From: Pachypanchax playfairii
Lineage: Eukaryota > Chordata > Actinopteri > Cyprinodontiformes > Aplocheilidae
Reading direction: 5' to 3'
DNA length: 64,000 nt
Assembly: GCA_006937955.1 (NCBI GenBank)
Contig: SSNP01000094.1
Location: 1,391,753 to 1,455,752, forward strand
Below the pieces are notes generated by a model. The model made no database searches and was not told the DNA's origin. It worked only from the letters and a program-made list of their open reading frames with translations. Below, piece by piece: positions 9,337 to 22,241 of this stretch; position 1 is the stretch's first letter; every line of letters begins with the position of its first letter. The translations under genes and the position numbers were made by a program.

Positions 9337-12300
9337 TTAATCAGCTGATGTCGCTCTCCTCACCTGCTCTGCCTCCTCGTTCCTCTCCCGCCTCCTCAGC
9401 TCTGCTTCCACCACACTGTAGAAGTCGCTCTCAGCTCTGGCGATGAGCTGCTTGGAGTCTTCCTCTCCCTCGTCACGTCCCGCCTCTTCATCTTTGCTCT
9501 GTTCAGAGCGACTCCTCTCCTTCAAGCGGATTTCCCTCTGACGGGCCTCTAGGATCTTCTCCCTCTTTGTTTCCCTCTCAAACATCTGCAAACATCAAAG
9601 ATCAATAGATCGTCCCGTCCTGCACCCACGTGTAGACAAATCTCAACTGAGAAGTTAAAAGCTTTTTTCTTAAAATTGGTAAAAAGTGTTTCATTTTCAT
9701 GGAAGAGACTTCCACATGTTTTGGTTTTGTACCCATCACAGATCTTTTACTCTGCAACAACATATACAAAAGTCAATAAATACAAAACATGGCTGACAAA
9801 TGACTCAGATCAGCAGGTGTTTCATTGTTTCTTACAGCAGCCACGAGACTCTTCTCGTTCTTCTGCAGGGTGGACAGTCCGGAGCAGATCTCCAGCAGTG
9901 TGGCTTCACCGTGTTGAGAGCCACATGCCACCATACGCCCGTTATCCTGAACACGAAGGCTGTACAGAGCTTTGTCACACACCTGAAGACAACGGAGAAA
10001 TGTCAATTAAAAAATACCAACAGATTGATGGAGATTGTGTCAGTAGTTTAGATCAGTTTTGAGTTTGCAGCTGAAATCAGAGCACCTTCACACTAAGTGT
10101 TGGGTCACTGTGTTTGAGCAAGATGTCCCAGATGTCCAGCATGCCATCCGTCTTCACGGTGAAGAAGACAGAGGGTCTGACTGGACTCCAGCAGGCGTCC
10201 ATCATGTAGGACATCTGGTACCTGAAAAGCAAAACGTTACAGTTACAGTGTGTAAAATATTTTAGCTCTTCACCGTGAGACCAAAAGGTTTCAGGATGGA
10301 TAGAAACAGAAGAGAAGATGCGACACGAGAAGATACAGGTGATATACAGAATATACATGTAGAATGAGACCAAAAACAAAATTGAAAAGAAAAATGACCA
10401 GATTAAACCAAACTCAACATAATGAAACAAATCATTATCCAATCAAAGCTTGAGAGAAAAGGGAACGTGACATGAGATGAGAGTAAAAAAAGACAGGAAG
10501 CTACTTCAGACATCTTGTCTACAGATTCAACGTCTGAATCCTACTTGGTCCACATGATTGACGACTCTTTGATGTCCTCAGACCAGATTCGAGCCGTCCA
10601 GTCACCGACAGTGAGGAAATTTTTGGGGAAGAATGGATTCCTCTGCAGGGCATAGATGGGTCCGTGGTGTCCGTCATATGTACAAACGATCTTCTCCGCA
10701 GGAGTTTTTGCCTTCCTGTTACAGGAGATGACCACGCCCTGCTCCGTCCCAACCATGAACTTAGTTGGCTGAGTAAAAATCAAGCACAGAAATTACAAAT
10801 CGTGGGTATTTCTTATTTTATCAGTGTGTTATTCCTTAAACTATCGATGGGTTTGTAATATTAGACTCAAATGATAACTTACCAAAGACTTTAATTCTGA
10901 GTCCTGGACAGAACGAGGACCAGCTCAGAAACACTCACCATAGTGGCCTCAAACTCCAGGGAGATGGCACCTAAAGCTCTGTCTAGATTCCCCTCCCGAC
11001 CCAGGTCTAGAACCAGACGGTCTGTGGGCTCGCTCAGCTTGCGGACGTCCCACCACAGAACCTGATTGCAACAGATAAAAGCTTAGTCAGTTTGGCAGGA
11101 ATTAACTGTGACCGTTTTGTTCTGCCATCATCATTCTGCTTGTATGACATCAATTTATTTACCTGTCCATCAGTAGAGGCAGAGAAGGTGTCTGTCCCAG
11201 TCTTGGACTGCAGCCAGATGATCTTGTAGACTGGATCTCTGTGACTGTGCTCAATAGAAGAATACTCCACAGGCTGGCTGCCTCTTCGGGTGTCCCAGTA
11301 AACTATAACATACACACCAGCAGGTGACTGCACCTGGTTTCAGATATAAACTCACCCAGATTTGATCAAACCTGGCGCTGAACCCACCAATCTGTCCATT
11401 GTAACTGCCTCCCACAAGAGTGTGGGAGTCTTTTGGGTTGTACTCCAGACAGACAAGTTCAGATATTGGTTTCAGAGTCATCTCTGGATGGTTTGGGTTC
11501 TCTGAAAAAAGAAAATGACCACTAGTATATGAACTGGGCTCTGATGTAGATTTAATCAAACCTGCAGTTTGACCCACCAATATCCCAGATGTAAGAGTCC
11601 AGACTCATGTCTTTAGAGACTTTCTGGAACTCCAGGCAGGAGTAAGCTGCAGCAAGCTTCCTGCCTCCATCAGGATGCCACGACAGGCTGGTGATTGTAC
11701 GTTTTATCTCATTCGGATCTCTGCAGGAAACACCAAGTGCAATCAATTATCAGTCACATTAATCAGTCAGTCTGCTGATCAGCTGGGCGTCAGCTGTACC
11801 TGAAGATGTTAATAGTCCTGGCAGAAGGGGGCTCCTGACTTTCCTCTACCTCCTCATCTTCTTCCTGCTCGTATATGTCTATGATGTTGTTCTGCCTGAC
11901 GCAGTGATACATTACCTAAACATATTAATCACAGATTCCAGAAACAAAGTTCAAATTCAGTAATTAAATTAAACAGAGATTATGCAAAATAAAATCCACT
12001 TTTAAGTGAGTTTTAGTGATGTGATGGTAACTGAGGGTGCTCTTACATTGCCCAGCTGCACAACACTGTTGATGTAGCCCTCACTCCTCTCCACCTTCTT
12101 CCTGAAGCGGATGGTTTGCTCCATCTCGTTGGGGTTGATGTCTTTGGGCCATCCTCCTTCCTCGTGGTTTATTCCACAGCTGCTGGACTCAACACGGACT
12201 GTGTTTACCTATAAACAACAAGCTGAGTTCCATCTGATGACACCAATAAACTCAGACTCTTTCACTTTAAGTCAGATTTTTCTTCCAATAGAAAAGCAAC

Positions 12301-12640
12301 ACGGACTGTATTCAGTCTGTGATTTGCTCTTTTAGCAACTCAAATCCACAACTGGCAAATGATCTGTGACATTTGCTAAGAACATTATTCGATTTTCACA
12401 GTTTGATTTAAAGTATTTTAAGACTTGAGATAAAATTAAGACAGGAGATAAAGTTACATAGTGTTCGGACATCTCCGGACAGGCCTGCACGGCACGATCT
12501 CTGGAAGGTTTAGTGGTAAACTGCGCTGTCCTGCTGGGATCCGGTTGAATGTCCACCGACTGTCCTTCAGTGACATCAGAAAAGAGACACTGGCGGCCAA
12601 ATTCCTTGCGGAGCTTCGAGTACTCATAAACAATCTCCAT
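9337..12640 (-). CDS. dnai2: dnai2, dynein axonemal intermediate chain 2, complete
   Basis: A WD-repeat intermediate chain of the outer dynein arm. In the family it forms a heterodimer with DNAI1 and tethers the heavy chains to the doublet microtubule. Coding exons in transcript order are 12458-12640, 12047-12208, 11800-11915, 11578-11720, 11388-11501, 11163-11302, 10939-11061, 10545-10768, 10086-10221, 9836-9982 and 9337-9585. The lengths sum to 1737 nt, giving 578 codons in frame (human about 605). The start MEIVYEYSKLRKEFGRQCLF matches the DNAI2 N-terminus. Diagnostic WD segments include SLSWHPDGGRKLAAAYSCLE, YNPKDSHTLVGGSYNGQI, IIWLQSKTGTDTFSASTDGQ, PTKFMVGTEQGVVISCNRKA and FLTVGDWTARIWSED. 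The charged C-terminal tail (MFERETKREKILEARQREIR) is kept but shorter than in mammals. The transcript points away from dnah8, which lies upstream on the same strand. Confidence 0.95.
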
Positions 12641-12698
12641 ATTTTTAGAAACCGCTCAAAACAAACGGAACTAAAACTTATTGTCGTATCCTAGCAGC

Positions 12699-12712
12699 GT
12701 TGTCAGGGCGAC
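12699..12712 (-). promoter_or_regulatory. RFX X-box-like site upstream of dnai2
   Basis: Read on the minus strand the site is GTCGCC-CT-GACAAC. The RFX consensus is GTNRCC, 0-3 spacer bases, RGYAAC, so 11 of 12 consensus positions fit. It lies 59-72 bp upstream of the dnai2 ATG, where X-boxes of ciliary genes usually sit. A further half-site-like GTTGCT lies at 12722-12727. RFX factors working with FOXJ1 are known activators of motile-cilium genes; use of this particular site is inferred. Confidence 0.6.
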
Positions 12713-12727
12713 GTATATCTTAGCAAC

Positions 12728-14472
12728 AGGGAGTTATTTTTCAATTAACTTTATTGTACAAGTAGTCATCAACATTAAACGTTGACCGCCTGACCTCCGG
12801 GTTTCTCCCCTGACCCGGGAACAGGTTTCCACAGATCTGACCGGTTCGGTCCAGCAGTGAAGTTAGTTTTAGGTTGGATTTCCCATATCAGCGGAGTTTA
12901 GTTACAAGGAACTAACGTCTATGAACTCGCAGCTCCGTTAGGGACCGTAGACAAATTGCCTATCAAATGGCATATAAAACCCCAAAAATCTATATCTCTT
13001 AAGTCGTTGGACCCCGTGTCTCTTGATAAATGCCGAATCATTTCACTAGACAGGAGCAATGAGAGACATATTTTTATTAAATTTTACTGCATCTCCTATT
13101 TTGTATATTCTTTAAATGTATATTTTGTGATTCCTTTCAATAGATTCCATGCCATGCGACCTTGTTGACCTAAAACTCATGCAGAATTGTGTAATTAGCT
13201 TGGAGCAATGAGACAAAACCATTTATTATCAGATCTTTAAACGTCTATTTTATTTTTTTTTTTTTAATTTGCAACATTTTTTTTAAAGTTTAATGTCATG
13301 TGACCTTATTTTGCCACTCAAGACATTTCACAAACTGTTCTGTACAAAAAGAATATAAATCTACTGTAACTAGTTTTATTTTAAACATACTTTAGGAGGA
13401 CAGTTCAGACATTATCAGTTGGTTTTCTTTACACTTTCATATTCTGCATTGCCCATTAATAGACAATTTGGAATGAAAGCATCTCACAATCATCACACGG
13501 GACCTTTCTAAGTTAAGAACATTTGTTTATAAAGTTAGAAACCTTAGACATTAGACATAGGGGTGTTTTTTTTTGCTTGTTTTTTGTAGGGCACTGTGTA
13601 AGAGGATTTTTGTCTCCTCCTTACCCTCACGTTAGTTTCCTTTTTTCATTTGGCTCTGCAGAATGTCTGCCTGGGTGTGTTTTGGGTGTCTATGCCCTTC
13701 ACCCAAGTCAAATTCTTTGTACTGTGCAAATGATACTTGGCAATAAATTTGATTCTGATTAAAAAAAAGTCAGACAACAGATCATAACATGTCAGGGCTT
13801 CTTTTAGAACTGAGGTGTATTCAAGACCACATTTTATAAATATCTGTGGTGTTTAACTAAATTGAATGTCTAAAGATGATTCTGAATCTGGTAATTGTTT
13901 TAATCCTCTGAGGAGTTTAGACTCCATCCTTCTTCTTTTTCATATAAAAATGAAGGAAAATCAACATCCGATGCATTAAATTCCTTTTTAAATCTGTGAA
14001 ACATCAAAACAAATCTGTTGTGTTCCTCAGAAGGTTCTGCTGTTAGATCTGGTGCATTAAGGAATAAGATGTCGTTTAATTATAGAAATACTAAGTGAAT
14101 TTAAAGTTTTTATGATTAGTGTGATTTTTTATAGCAACTTTTGTGTCCCCTTGTATCTCTGCTTTGTTTTTGTTTGAATCTTTATTGGTTTTGATCACTG
14201 TACAGATGTACTTTGATTTAGTGAGAAAAACTCTTGACAACTTTTATTATCTTCAATGTAAATTTTGGAACTGTACCAACACAATCTCACTGTTTATTGT
14301 AAAATAATTTACTATGAATTTAAAAAACACTCTAAACTGATGTTTTTTGTGTTCTTTAAAGACAGTCACGAACTTTTTCCTCACAAAAATATTTTTTTTT
14401 ACCATGTGGACCATTATACCAATGGTAAAAACCCCCAAAATCTTCAGAACAAATTTTAAATGCAGAAAAATA
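12728..14472. repeat. dnah8-dnai2 spacer with LINE 3' end and diverged tandem repeat
   Basis: This roughly 1.7-kb spacer holds no gene that I can recognise. At 13520-13765 the sequence resembles the 3' end of a plus-strand fish non-LTR retrotransposon, ending 'acttggcaataaatttgatt' and then 'ctgatt' and a short A run. At about 13046-13350 two consecutive stretches of roughly 150 bp each begin 'ggagcaatgaga' and contain a 'atgycatgygacctt' motif, which suggests an old, strongly diverged tandem duplication. The part nearest dnai2 (12728-12930) is GC-richer and is probably promoter sequence. Confidence 0.5.
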
Positions 14473-14478
14473 TTTATT
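14473..14478 (-). promoter_or_regulatory. dnah8 polyadenylation signal
   Basis: A minus-strand AATAAA about 130 bp past the dnah8 stop codon (14608-14610). It is the probable transcript end, leaving roughly 1.8 kb to the dnai2 start codon. Confidence 0.55.
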
Positions 14479-14607
14479 TAATGTCTGATGAAGAATGAAC
14501 ATTAAACAAGATATGCAACACCATTAATGGGTTTTACAAGACTATCTTACCACAGAAAAAGGCATTTTTTTTCTGAACAGCTGTAAGATCAGAAAGTTAC
14601 ATTTTTT

Positions 14608-17600
14608 TCATTTGATGTCACAGAGGAGGGCAACTCCACGCAAAATCCAGTGATCTGGTGGCAGGATGGTGGGTAATACCACTGAAGTGATATAATTTAA
14701 GTCGGTACGTCTTGGTTTTTTGTAGATGGGACAGACATAAAGCATAGGATCCATAGGAGAAGTGGATTTGACAGCAAACATGTGGATCACTGGCATGGGT
14801 ATGAACAGAACTTTAGGAGAGGACTCAACAAGATGGGCATTCTTTTTGTTCCAGCCAGCTCCCTCCAGGTACAAACCGTGGACATAAACTCCCTCCTGTT
14901 GATAAAAAACAATCACAATAAAAAATCTAAACACTGAAATTCTTCTTTAAAAACAGTTTGTGAATTCTCTCATATTTCTAAGTAGAAACTGAAGATATTT
15001 GACGCACACTTGTGGAGGCTGAGATGTCTTCTGCCGACTGTTTCAGAACACTGTTGTTAAGTATGACTGTGTCCAGTGTCCAGCCTTTGTTTGCCCTCGC
15101 TGCTTCCTGTCTTACAGTTGTCAGAAAACCTGCAAACATCCAAGTAAAGAGCATTAGCGTTAGGTGAAATACAGTGTCTCCTCACCTGACTGACAAATTC
15201 TGGAAGTCTTCATTTCTAACTTACAAACCATTAAAATCACCCTATAAAACTCTTTTTATACTGGTAACACCAATATCTTATTAACTTGTGTGTGACATCT
15301 AACACTACCAACTCTTCTGAGCGGGAGGAGTGAAGCTCAGGGTCTTTTTACTTCCCCGTTCTCTGCCTGCGGTCAGGGGTTGGGGGACGAGGGAGGACCT
15401 GGGCATCTAATCAGGGTCAGTAGTAGTGTAGCGTTAACTTAGGCATAATAATAGAAATAGGGAAATTATTAATCATTGCACTTAGCTCAAATTATGCCTT
15501 TTGTTTATAGATCTCAGTTTTGTTAACGATCATGATTTCACACAGAAGAAATTGGAGCAACAACAGTACTTTAAATATATATGGGGATTTCTTTACACAT
15601 ATTCACAATATTAACAGGTTATGAAAAGAATCACTGAAGGATTCCAAATCAGGTTATTGCAAAATAAGGGAATTGAGGTGTTACGGCACATAACTAAATC
15701 AAAAAGAAAATCACTGGTTGCTAGTTTTAGGCCTTCATCAGTGATGAGGAGGGTTCAGCTTCTTCCTCCTCTCAGACTGAAAAAAAACAAGGAATGCTCA
15801 AAAACTCAACTCATGATCTCAACTGAATGAACTCGACTCCCACCCCAACAACAACTGCAACAGCATCTCGACTGAGGGTGGAACCTGAGCTCAAAGCTTT
15901 TATCAGGTCTGGATAAGATAACGGACTTTCTAGTCAACAGGGCCAATCAGACTTCAGTCTGCCAAAGAAAGTTTATGATCCTTTGTGTGAAAAGGGACAA
16001 GGAACTCTCAAGTGTCTAATTCTGAATTAAATAAAGAGTTATCGCTTTCTCTCATTCGGAAACAAAGAACACAAATGATCTAAAAGTTTATCAAACACAT
16101 ATGTGTGATTAAATTAACAAATGTCGACTTCAGAATTATTAAATAAATCATTATCAAGTTTGTGTATGTATGTCTGTCTTTGTCTATGTGTCAGGGTGGG
16201 TCTCGGACTCCCCCTCGGTCTAGCAATATCTTATACCCCTTTATGAGGGCCTGTCTCCCCCCACCAAGCTCCCCACTGCTTACTGGTTCCCCCACCAGCC
16301 TGTGCACTGGGGGTTTCTAGAGTTTGGGGCTGGGTGCTTGGGGTGTGTGTGGGCCTGCTCCTGGTGGCTGGCTGGTGGGCTGGGCGCTTCCTGGCTCCGT
16401 CCAATACCCTCTTCAGGAGGGGCTGCCTTTGGGTATCGGACTTCGGATCTGTGTCCTGGGGTGCTCGGGGGTGGCTGGCTGCCGGCGGGGCCTGTGGAAT
16501 CGCGCCACGGCTCCCTGAGGCGCCTGTACTGCGATTGAGGGGCGACTGCAATGGAGGTTGCTTATGGTCTTGTCTGGGAGGGGGCTTTGGTTTCTCCTGC
16601 GGTGGCCTGCCTAGGCTCTGCCGCTCCAGGGTTAGGACCTGGATCCCTTGGGCTTGGGTCAGCCCTGTGGTCTGCTTTGAGGTCTGGGGGCCGGGGCTTT
16701 CCACACCCACTGTCACCCACTGGAGAAACCTTATGGTCACAGGCGCGTCCATGCACACAGGTGTGCACACAGATATTCACAGACACTCACTGACTCGGGC
16801 TGCAGCTGCCACTGGGATGTTGTGTGTTAAACACTAGCTACGTTTACATGGGCACATTTAATCGGAATAAACGCCCAATCGGATAAAAAAGACGTCATGT
16901 AAACATGTCAATCAGAATGTTTTGATCCGATGCAGCCTGATCCGAAAGAAATTTACTTCCGATCGAGAGGGGTGGTTTTGTCCGATCTTCATTCAGATAG
17001 ACGTGCATGTACACACCCATTCGGAAAGAAAGGGTGAAAAGAGCCCACTGCGCATGCGTACAACTTCAGCGTGACGTCTTTCCGCTTTCGCAGACCCAAG
17101 TAGAAAACATAGCGGGAAGTAAACAGAAGTGGTCTGCTGGTGCAGTCATCCTGTCATCCTGCTCTCCTCTCCTGTGGTGGAGGAGCAGTAGCAATATGTA
17201 TTCAGCCGCTAGCTTGGTTAATGCGACCAGTAAAAACCCAAACATAAAGGTAATCACCTGGAGAAGGTCCATATTGGGGATAACGTGAGTCAGCTCGAGC
17301 ACACGATGGGGCGGGAAAGACGTGCAGAAAGGACGGAGTTTGTTTACTTTTTTTCTTCCCCCAGAAAGACAACTCGCTGTGCGCATGCTCAACTCATTTA
17401 ACCTGATTGAGTGCTTGGTGCATGTGTACTCATGGCATGATCAGATCATTTCAGTTAGTGTCCATGTAAACAGGGATTTGGGAATTCCGATCGACCAAGA
17501 TTTTAATCAGATTGGGGAAATTTGGCGCATGTAAACGTAGCCAGTGTCATTATTTGTTTGTGTTGAAATATAGATGTTGGTCGATGCTGTGGTGTCTCTG

Positions 17601-20600
17601 CTCTTGTTTTTGTCTCTCAGCAGGTGTTAAAGCAGATTTCTTTCTCTCCCAACTTCTCTTCTACCTCTTCTTATCTCTTTTTCCTCTTCTTTCTTTTTCT
17701 TTTTCCTCTAATTTCCTCTCTCCTTTGCCATGTCCGCTGACCCAAAAAAGTTGTAATAAACAAAATAACATCTAAATAAAAATAAATAAAGGTAACAAGC
17801 TAAACATTGCAGTGATGGCTGCATGTTCGGCTTGTGAGAACAAATCTGTCAGGCATTTCTATGCATCCGGACATCAATTCAGACTGCTTAAATGTCAGAC
17901 AGAACATGGGAAAAAAAAAACTTGTGTGTGACAAATATTTTAGTTTTTAAAGACTCACCCTGCGGGTTAAAGAAACCTGCCATCCAAAAACATTTTGGTT
18001 TTCCTTCAAACACCCAATTATAGAACTGTTTGTTTCTCTCGAGAAACTCAGTGAACCAGAAACCTAACGTGGACGATTCCCAGGAGATTTTCCTCCACAG
18101 GTTTGGAACACGAGCATCAAAAATATTGTCCAAGGCATCACGGAGGTTCTAGGAAAAGAGCCAAAGAAGCAGTTTCAATGTACTTTAAATCTTTTCTAAA
18201 ATTAGAACTTAATTGATTAGATTTCCTAAAAACGTGAAGACCGACCCAACATTGAATGTTTAAAATTTTTAAATAGTATTTAAGAATAACTGGCAGATAG
18301 TCGGGTTTTAAGTCAGTCAGACCACGCTTTCAAAAGACAAATAAATGAAGTTATATAAAACAATGTGAGGAACCAGAAATCTTACATCACTCATAATTAT
18401 AGTCCCATCGATGGCTAACTTTAAGTCAGTCAGGCTAGTGCGCACCACAGAGATTATTCTCTGCATCCGATCCACTTCCTGGCGTAGGAAGATATTCATT
18501 GGGTTAAGAGCTCCCATCTTTTGCAACCTGGCTTTAACCTAAAAACATCAAAGTCACAGATTTTAAATTTAATGAATGGAAGAACCAGTGATTTAAAGCC
18601 GAATAATGAAATAAACTGACCTCATGTGGCACATAATTGGGGGGCAGCTTCTCCAACATGTCCTCTGCCATACTGTAAACAACAGACTCTCGAGTCACCC
18701 CTGAACCCCCTCCACCTTCTTTGGGCTGAATATTTGTGATTGTGTTTAAGACTTCAGCACATGTGTTTGTTTGGTATCTAATCAATATTTAAAATAAAAT
18801 AAAAATATATTAATATCAGAAATTTTGAGAGATGTTTTCTCTTTCAGGTTTTAGGGCTTCTACTTACGTGATATCAGCATTAGGATGCAGCCCTAATATT
18901 TGGGGAGAATCCACAGTTGGTAAGTTCTGAATGTAATCCATGTACTCCTCCACTGTCTTGTACACAGCAATTTTGTAACCAGTGTAAAAGCAAAACGAGG
19001 GGTCAAACATCTTTTTACTGAACCACACCTATAAAAAAAATTCAGGATCAGGTGATTAATACGGTGATTAATGTAAATACAAGTTAATATAATATTTAAG
19101 GTGATGTAAAAAATTAATTAAAAGCAAGATGGATTTATTACACGAGTGAAACACTTAATTAAGCGTTTGTCAAAGTCATCTGTAACCCTTCCTCCATACT
19201 GTACTTCAGCGAGCATGTACTGCACAGTTACCCATGAAATATCCTGTGGGAAAAATGCACAAAGTAATTAATGAAGACAGGTAACAGAAAACTAATATTA
19301 CACTGCCCACTGGAAAATCCTCACCCCCCTGGAACCACAGTCATCCAAATGTTTTTGAACAAACTCAATGCTTGCTGAGAAATCAGATGAGTTGAACTCA
19401 TAAGGTATGTTCCAGCCCAGCGGGCCAAATTTGCGCCGTTCCTTCAAAAAAAATTAAAAAGTTAACTCATTAAAAAAATCAATCAGAGAGCAAACAGTAA
19501 AGTTTGGAAAGAAATTTAGAGCTTTTCCTTTTATTTAACATTTTCTTCCAAATCTGTACTGATTCGACTCTAAAGACTACTAAATACTTCTCTAATAATA
19601 ATATTGGTAAAATATTGTAAATTAATTTAAGTTGTCCTCAGAATGGAAAATACCTGTACAACAGTGTGTAGAAAAGCAACACTGTACAGCAAAGGTTTCC
19701 ACAAGGGCATGTCACTGCCTTCCAACTGGATCTGTGAAATTCCTGCAAATGTTCGTTTCAAACCAGCACGTATTCCCTGGGGTGGATCGTTAGTAAACTT
19801 TATAGAGGTCTGTGGTAAAGAGTCGAGAAATAATTGCTTTAAGACCACACAAGCACTAAGTGTTCTGCAGTATTTACAAAAGTTAGGTCAGACTGTAAGT
19901 AATGCTTAAAGATTGTTAGAACTTTATGTGAATGTTTGCTTTGTGTCACCTGTAGGAGTGTGATAGAAAACCTTTCGTGTGGTTCCGTAGTGATCCATAT
20001 TCTGAAAGTTTCATGTACTTTTTCTGCAGTTGTGATTGTTTCAAGAAGCTCCTCCATAAAGTCCAAGCCCAAGTGACAATTTTGGAGCAGGACCCAACCT
20101 CCCTATATATATAAATATAAAGTATATAAGTATATATAAGTATAAATACACATCCAGACACAGAGGAAAGAGATTAGATCAATTATAAGAAGGTGGTTCT
20201 TTAAGTTAAATAGCTCCATTTCTCCTCAACAGAAATGGCAAAAAAAGTTGATAAATGCAATAAACACCTGAGTCATTGACTCCTTAATACGTTTTCTTGC
20301 ATGCACCTCCTGTCCTTGTCCCATGGAAATTGCTCTGCATTCTAAAAACAGAACAATTCCAACAGAGCCATTAGACAAAATATTCAGTTCTTTATCGCAT
20401 GTATATAATATATAGGTTTTTTTTTTTTAAAGAAAACCACAACTATGTCACTTTACTGAAATTATACATTTCCTGACAATTTAACTATTTTCCACTTAAA
20501 CATACTGAACATTACAGAATCATATCAGACGATCTTCAGGATAAAAACAAGAACCTAAAAAAGTAGAAGTTCAAAAGCACAGGAGAGCTCACCAAGTTGA

Positions 20601-22241
20601 AGTTTTCTGGAAAGTGCTTCAATTTGGTCTGTGGGATCTGAGCCCATAGACAGGAAGCAAATTAAGGGGGTACGAGGGTTACTTTCCTCCCACGTGCTGT
20701 GAAGGTTCAAAATCACAGGCTCAGCAAACCTCTCACCTAGGGAGTCAATCACATACTTCCCAGCTTGAGACAAGGTACGATCTGGGCAACAAGACCTGTG
20801 AAAGACAATGCAAGTTCAACACTTGATTTGCTCTCATATAGTTTTTTGGCATTTTATTCTTTAATTCTAGTATTAATGCAGTATACACATACACATTTTA
20901 TTTAAGTTACAATTGCTTTTTTTTACTGTTATACTGCATATTGCAATTTATTCATGATGAATGCACATTGAGTTGCTGCAAGTATGAAATGTGTTGTATA
21001 AATAAAGTTTGAGTAGATTGTATAATATATATATATGTATATTAAACACATAAAGCAGGACAGTATCAGAATCCAACCTTATCAACAAAAGTTTATGGAA
21101 GACATCGAGAGAGTTGTATCCATCTGGAAGGACACCTTCCTCTGGGGCATCAAGACTGAGCCACGCCTTCCAGTTTTTTCCATTTTGGGACACCTACAAA
21201 ATGTAATTGACAGAACTGATACACTATAAAGAATTCAGGTGTACAGCTCTCCGAACAAATTCTTACCTGGTTTATAATATTTTGGAACTGTGGCAGTTTG
21301 CTGAGCTCCACCAAGTTTAGCCATACCATGTCCAGGATCCAACTAAATGGTTTTGTGGGACATGTCTTCAGATCCAAAGCTGCACCACCTATTTGTATAT
21401 CCGAATAGAATATTATGGTAAAGCATGTCATGAAGAAAGGAAAGAAATCCTTTTTTCAGTGATGCTGTTCGTACCTTTAATAAGAATCTGAAACTCGTTG
21501 TGTTGTATTTTATATTTCTGTAAGTCAATCTTGAGAGCCAGCAAGAGTGTGAAAATGAACTTGTCATTTTCATACAGGCCTCTGGTTGTGTATCGGAAAA
21601 CCTCAAATGTCAAATATTCAATGATGTTCGCAATTCGAGTCGGGGTTTTAGGAGATTTTTCAGATCTGTGAAAGGATATTAATGAAACATACAGGTGAGA
21701 TAGAGAACACCATTTTAAGAAAGCTGAAGGTTACTTTAAATATATTATGTCTTTTCAGAAAATGTGAAAGTCATTGGAATAAAAAATGGCTGGGTTAGTT
21801 TTATAGATTTAATCTGCACTTCAAAATGCATTTGAATGCTGCCAAAAGTGCAATCCTTCAGAAGCAAAACAGGTATCGTGCAGACAGGTGTCTAAAGTAT
21901 GTGAAGTTTAGGTTATCATAAGGATCTCTGTTAGCTGTGCTTTACAGCCAGCTAGTCTTTCTGGAGGTTTAGATGAAACCTTACCTTGCGAGGGACAGAT
22001 CAAACACCTGGAGGAACTGACTCAGGGACGTCTGGTACATGACATTGACCATGCTCATTTCTGTGATGAGAAAGTAAAGGGTGCTGCCTCGAGAGGCAAC
22101 AGGACGATATTCTGCTTGAGCTTTATTGATCTTCATCTCTGCTTCTGCTGCCACACTGAGCTTTAAATTAACTTCAGCTGCAGTTTTCTTAGTGGTGTGC
22201 AGAATGCCAATCATGGAGTCATCATCAACTAAGGATCCTTT
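14608..22241 (-). CDS. dnah8: dnah8 AAA6 and C-terminal domain exons
   Basis: This block holds the AAA5/6 boundary, AAA6 and the C-terminal regulatory domain. Approximate exons are 21985-22241, 21474-21664, 21267-21388, 21077-21193, 20593-20806, 20268-20342, 19950-20101, 19652-19811, 19321-19441, 19141-19243, 18868-19029, 18621-18783, 18384-18539, 17959-18148, 15007-15131 and 14608-14895. Recognisable segments are YFLITEMSMVNVMYQTSL, NLVELSKLPQFQNIINQV, TPLICFLSMGSDPTDQIEAL (the AAA6 core), GGWVLLQNCHLGLDFMEELL, ERRKFGPLGWNIPYEFNSS, VQYGGRVTDDFDKRL, NIFLRQEVDRMQRIISVV, STLGFWFTEFLERNKQF and CFWMAGFFNPQG. The last exon ends DHWILRGVALLCDIK with TGA at 14608-14610. AAA6 has no functional P-loop, as usual for axonemal dyneins. 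The intron at 15132-17958 is enlarged by repeats. Confidence 0.92.

Noticed and set aside
16231..16837. Long overlapping open frames on both strands (up to 179 aa)
   Set aside because: They lie in a GC-rich, proline/glycine-biased repeat segment within a dnah8 intron, show no domain, and are open on both strands as expected from composition.
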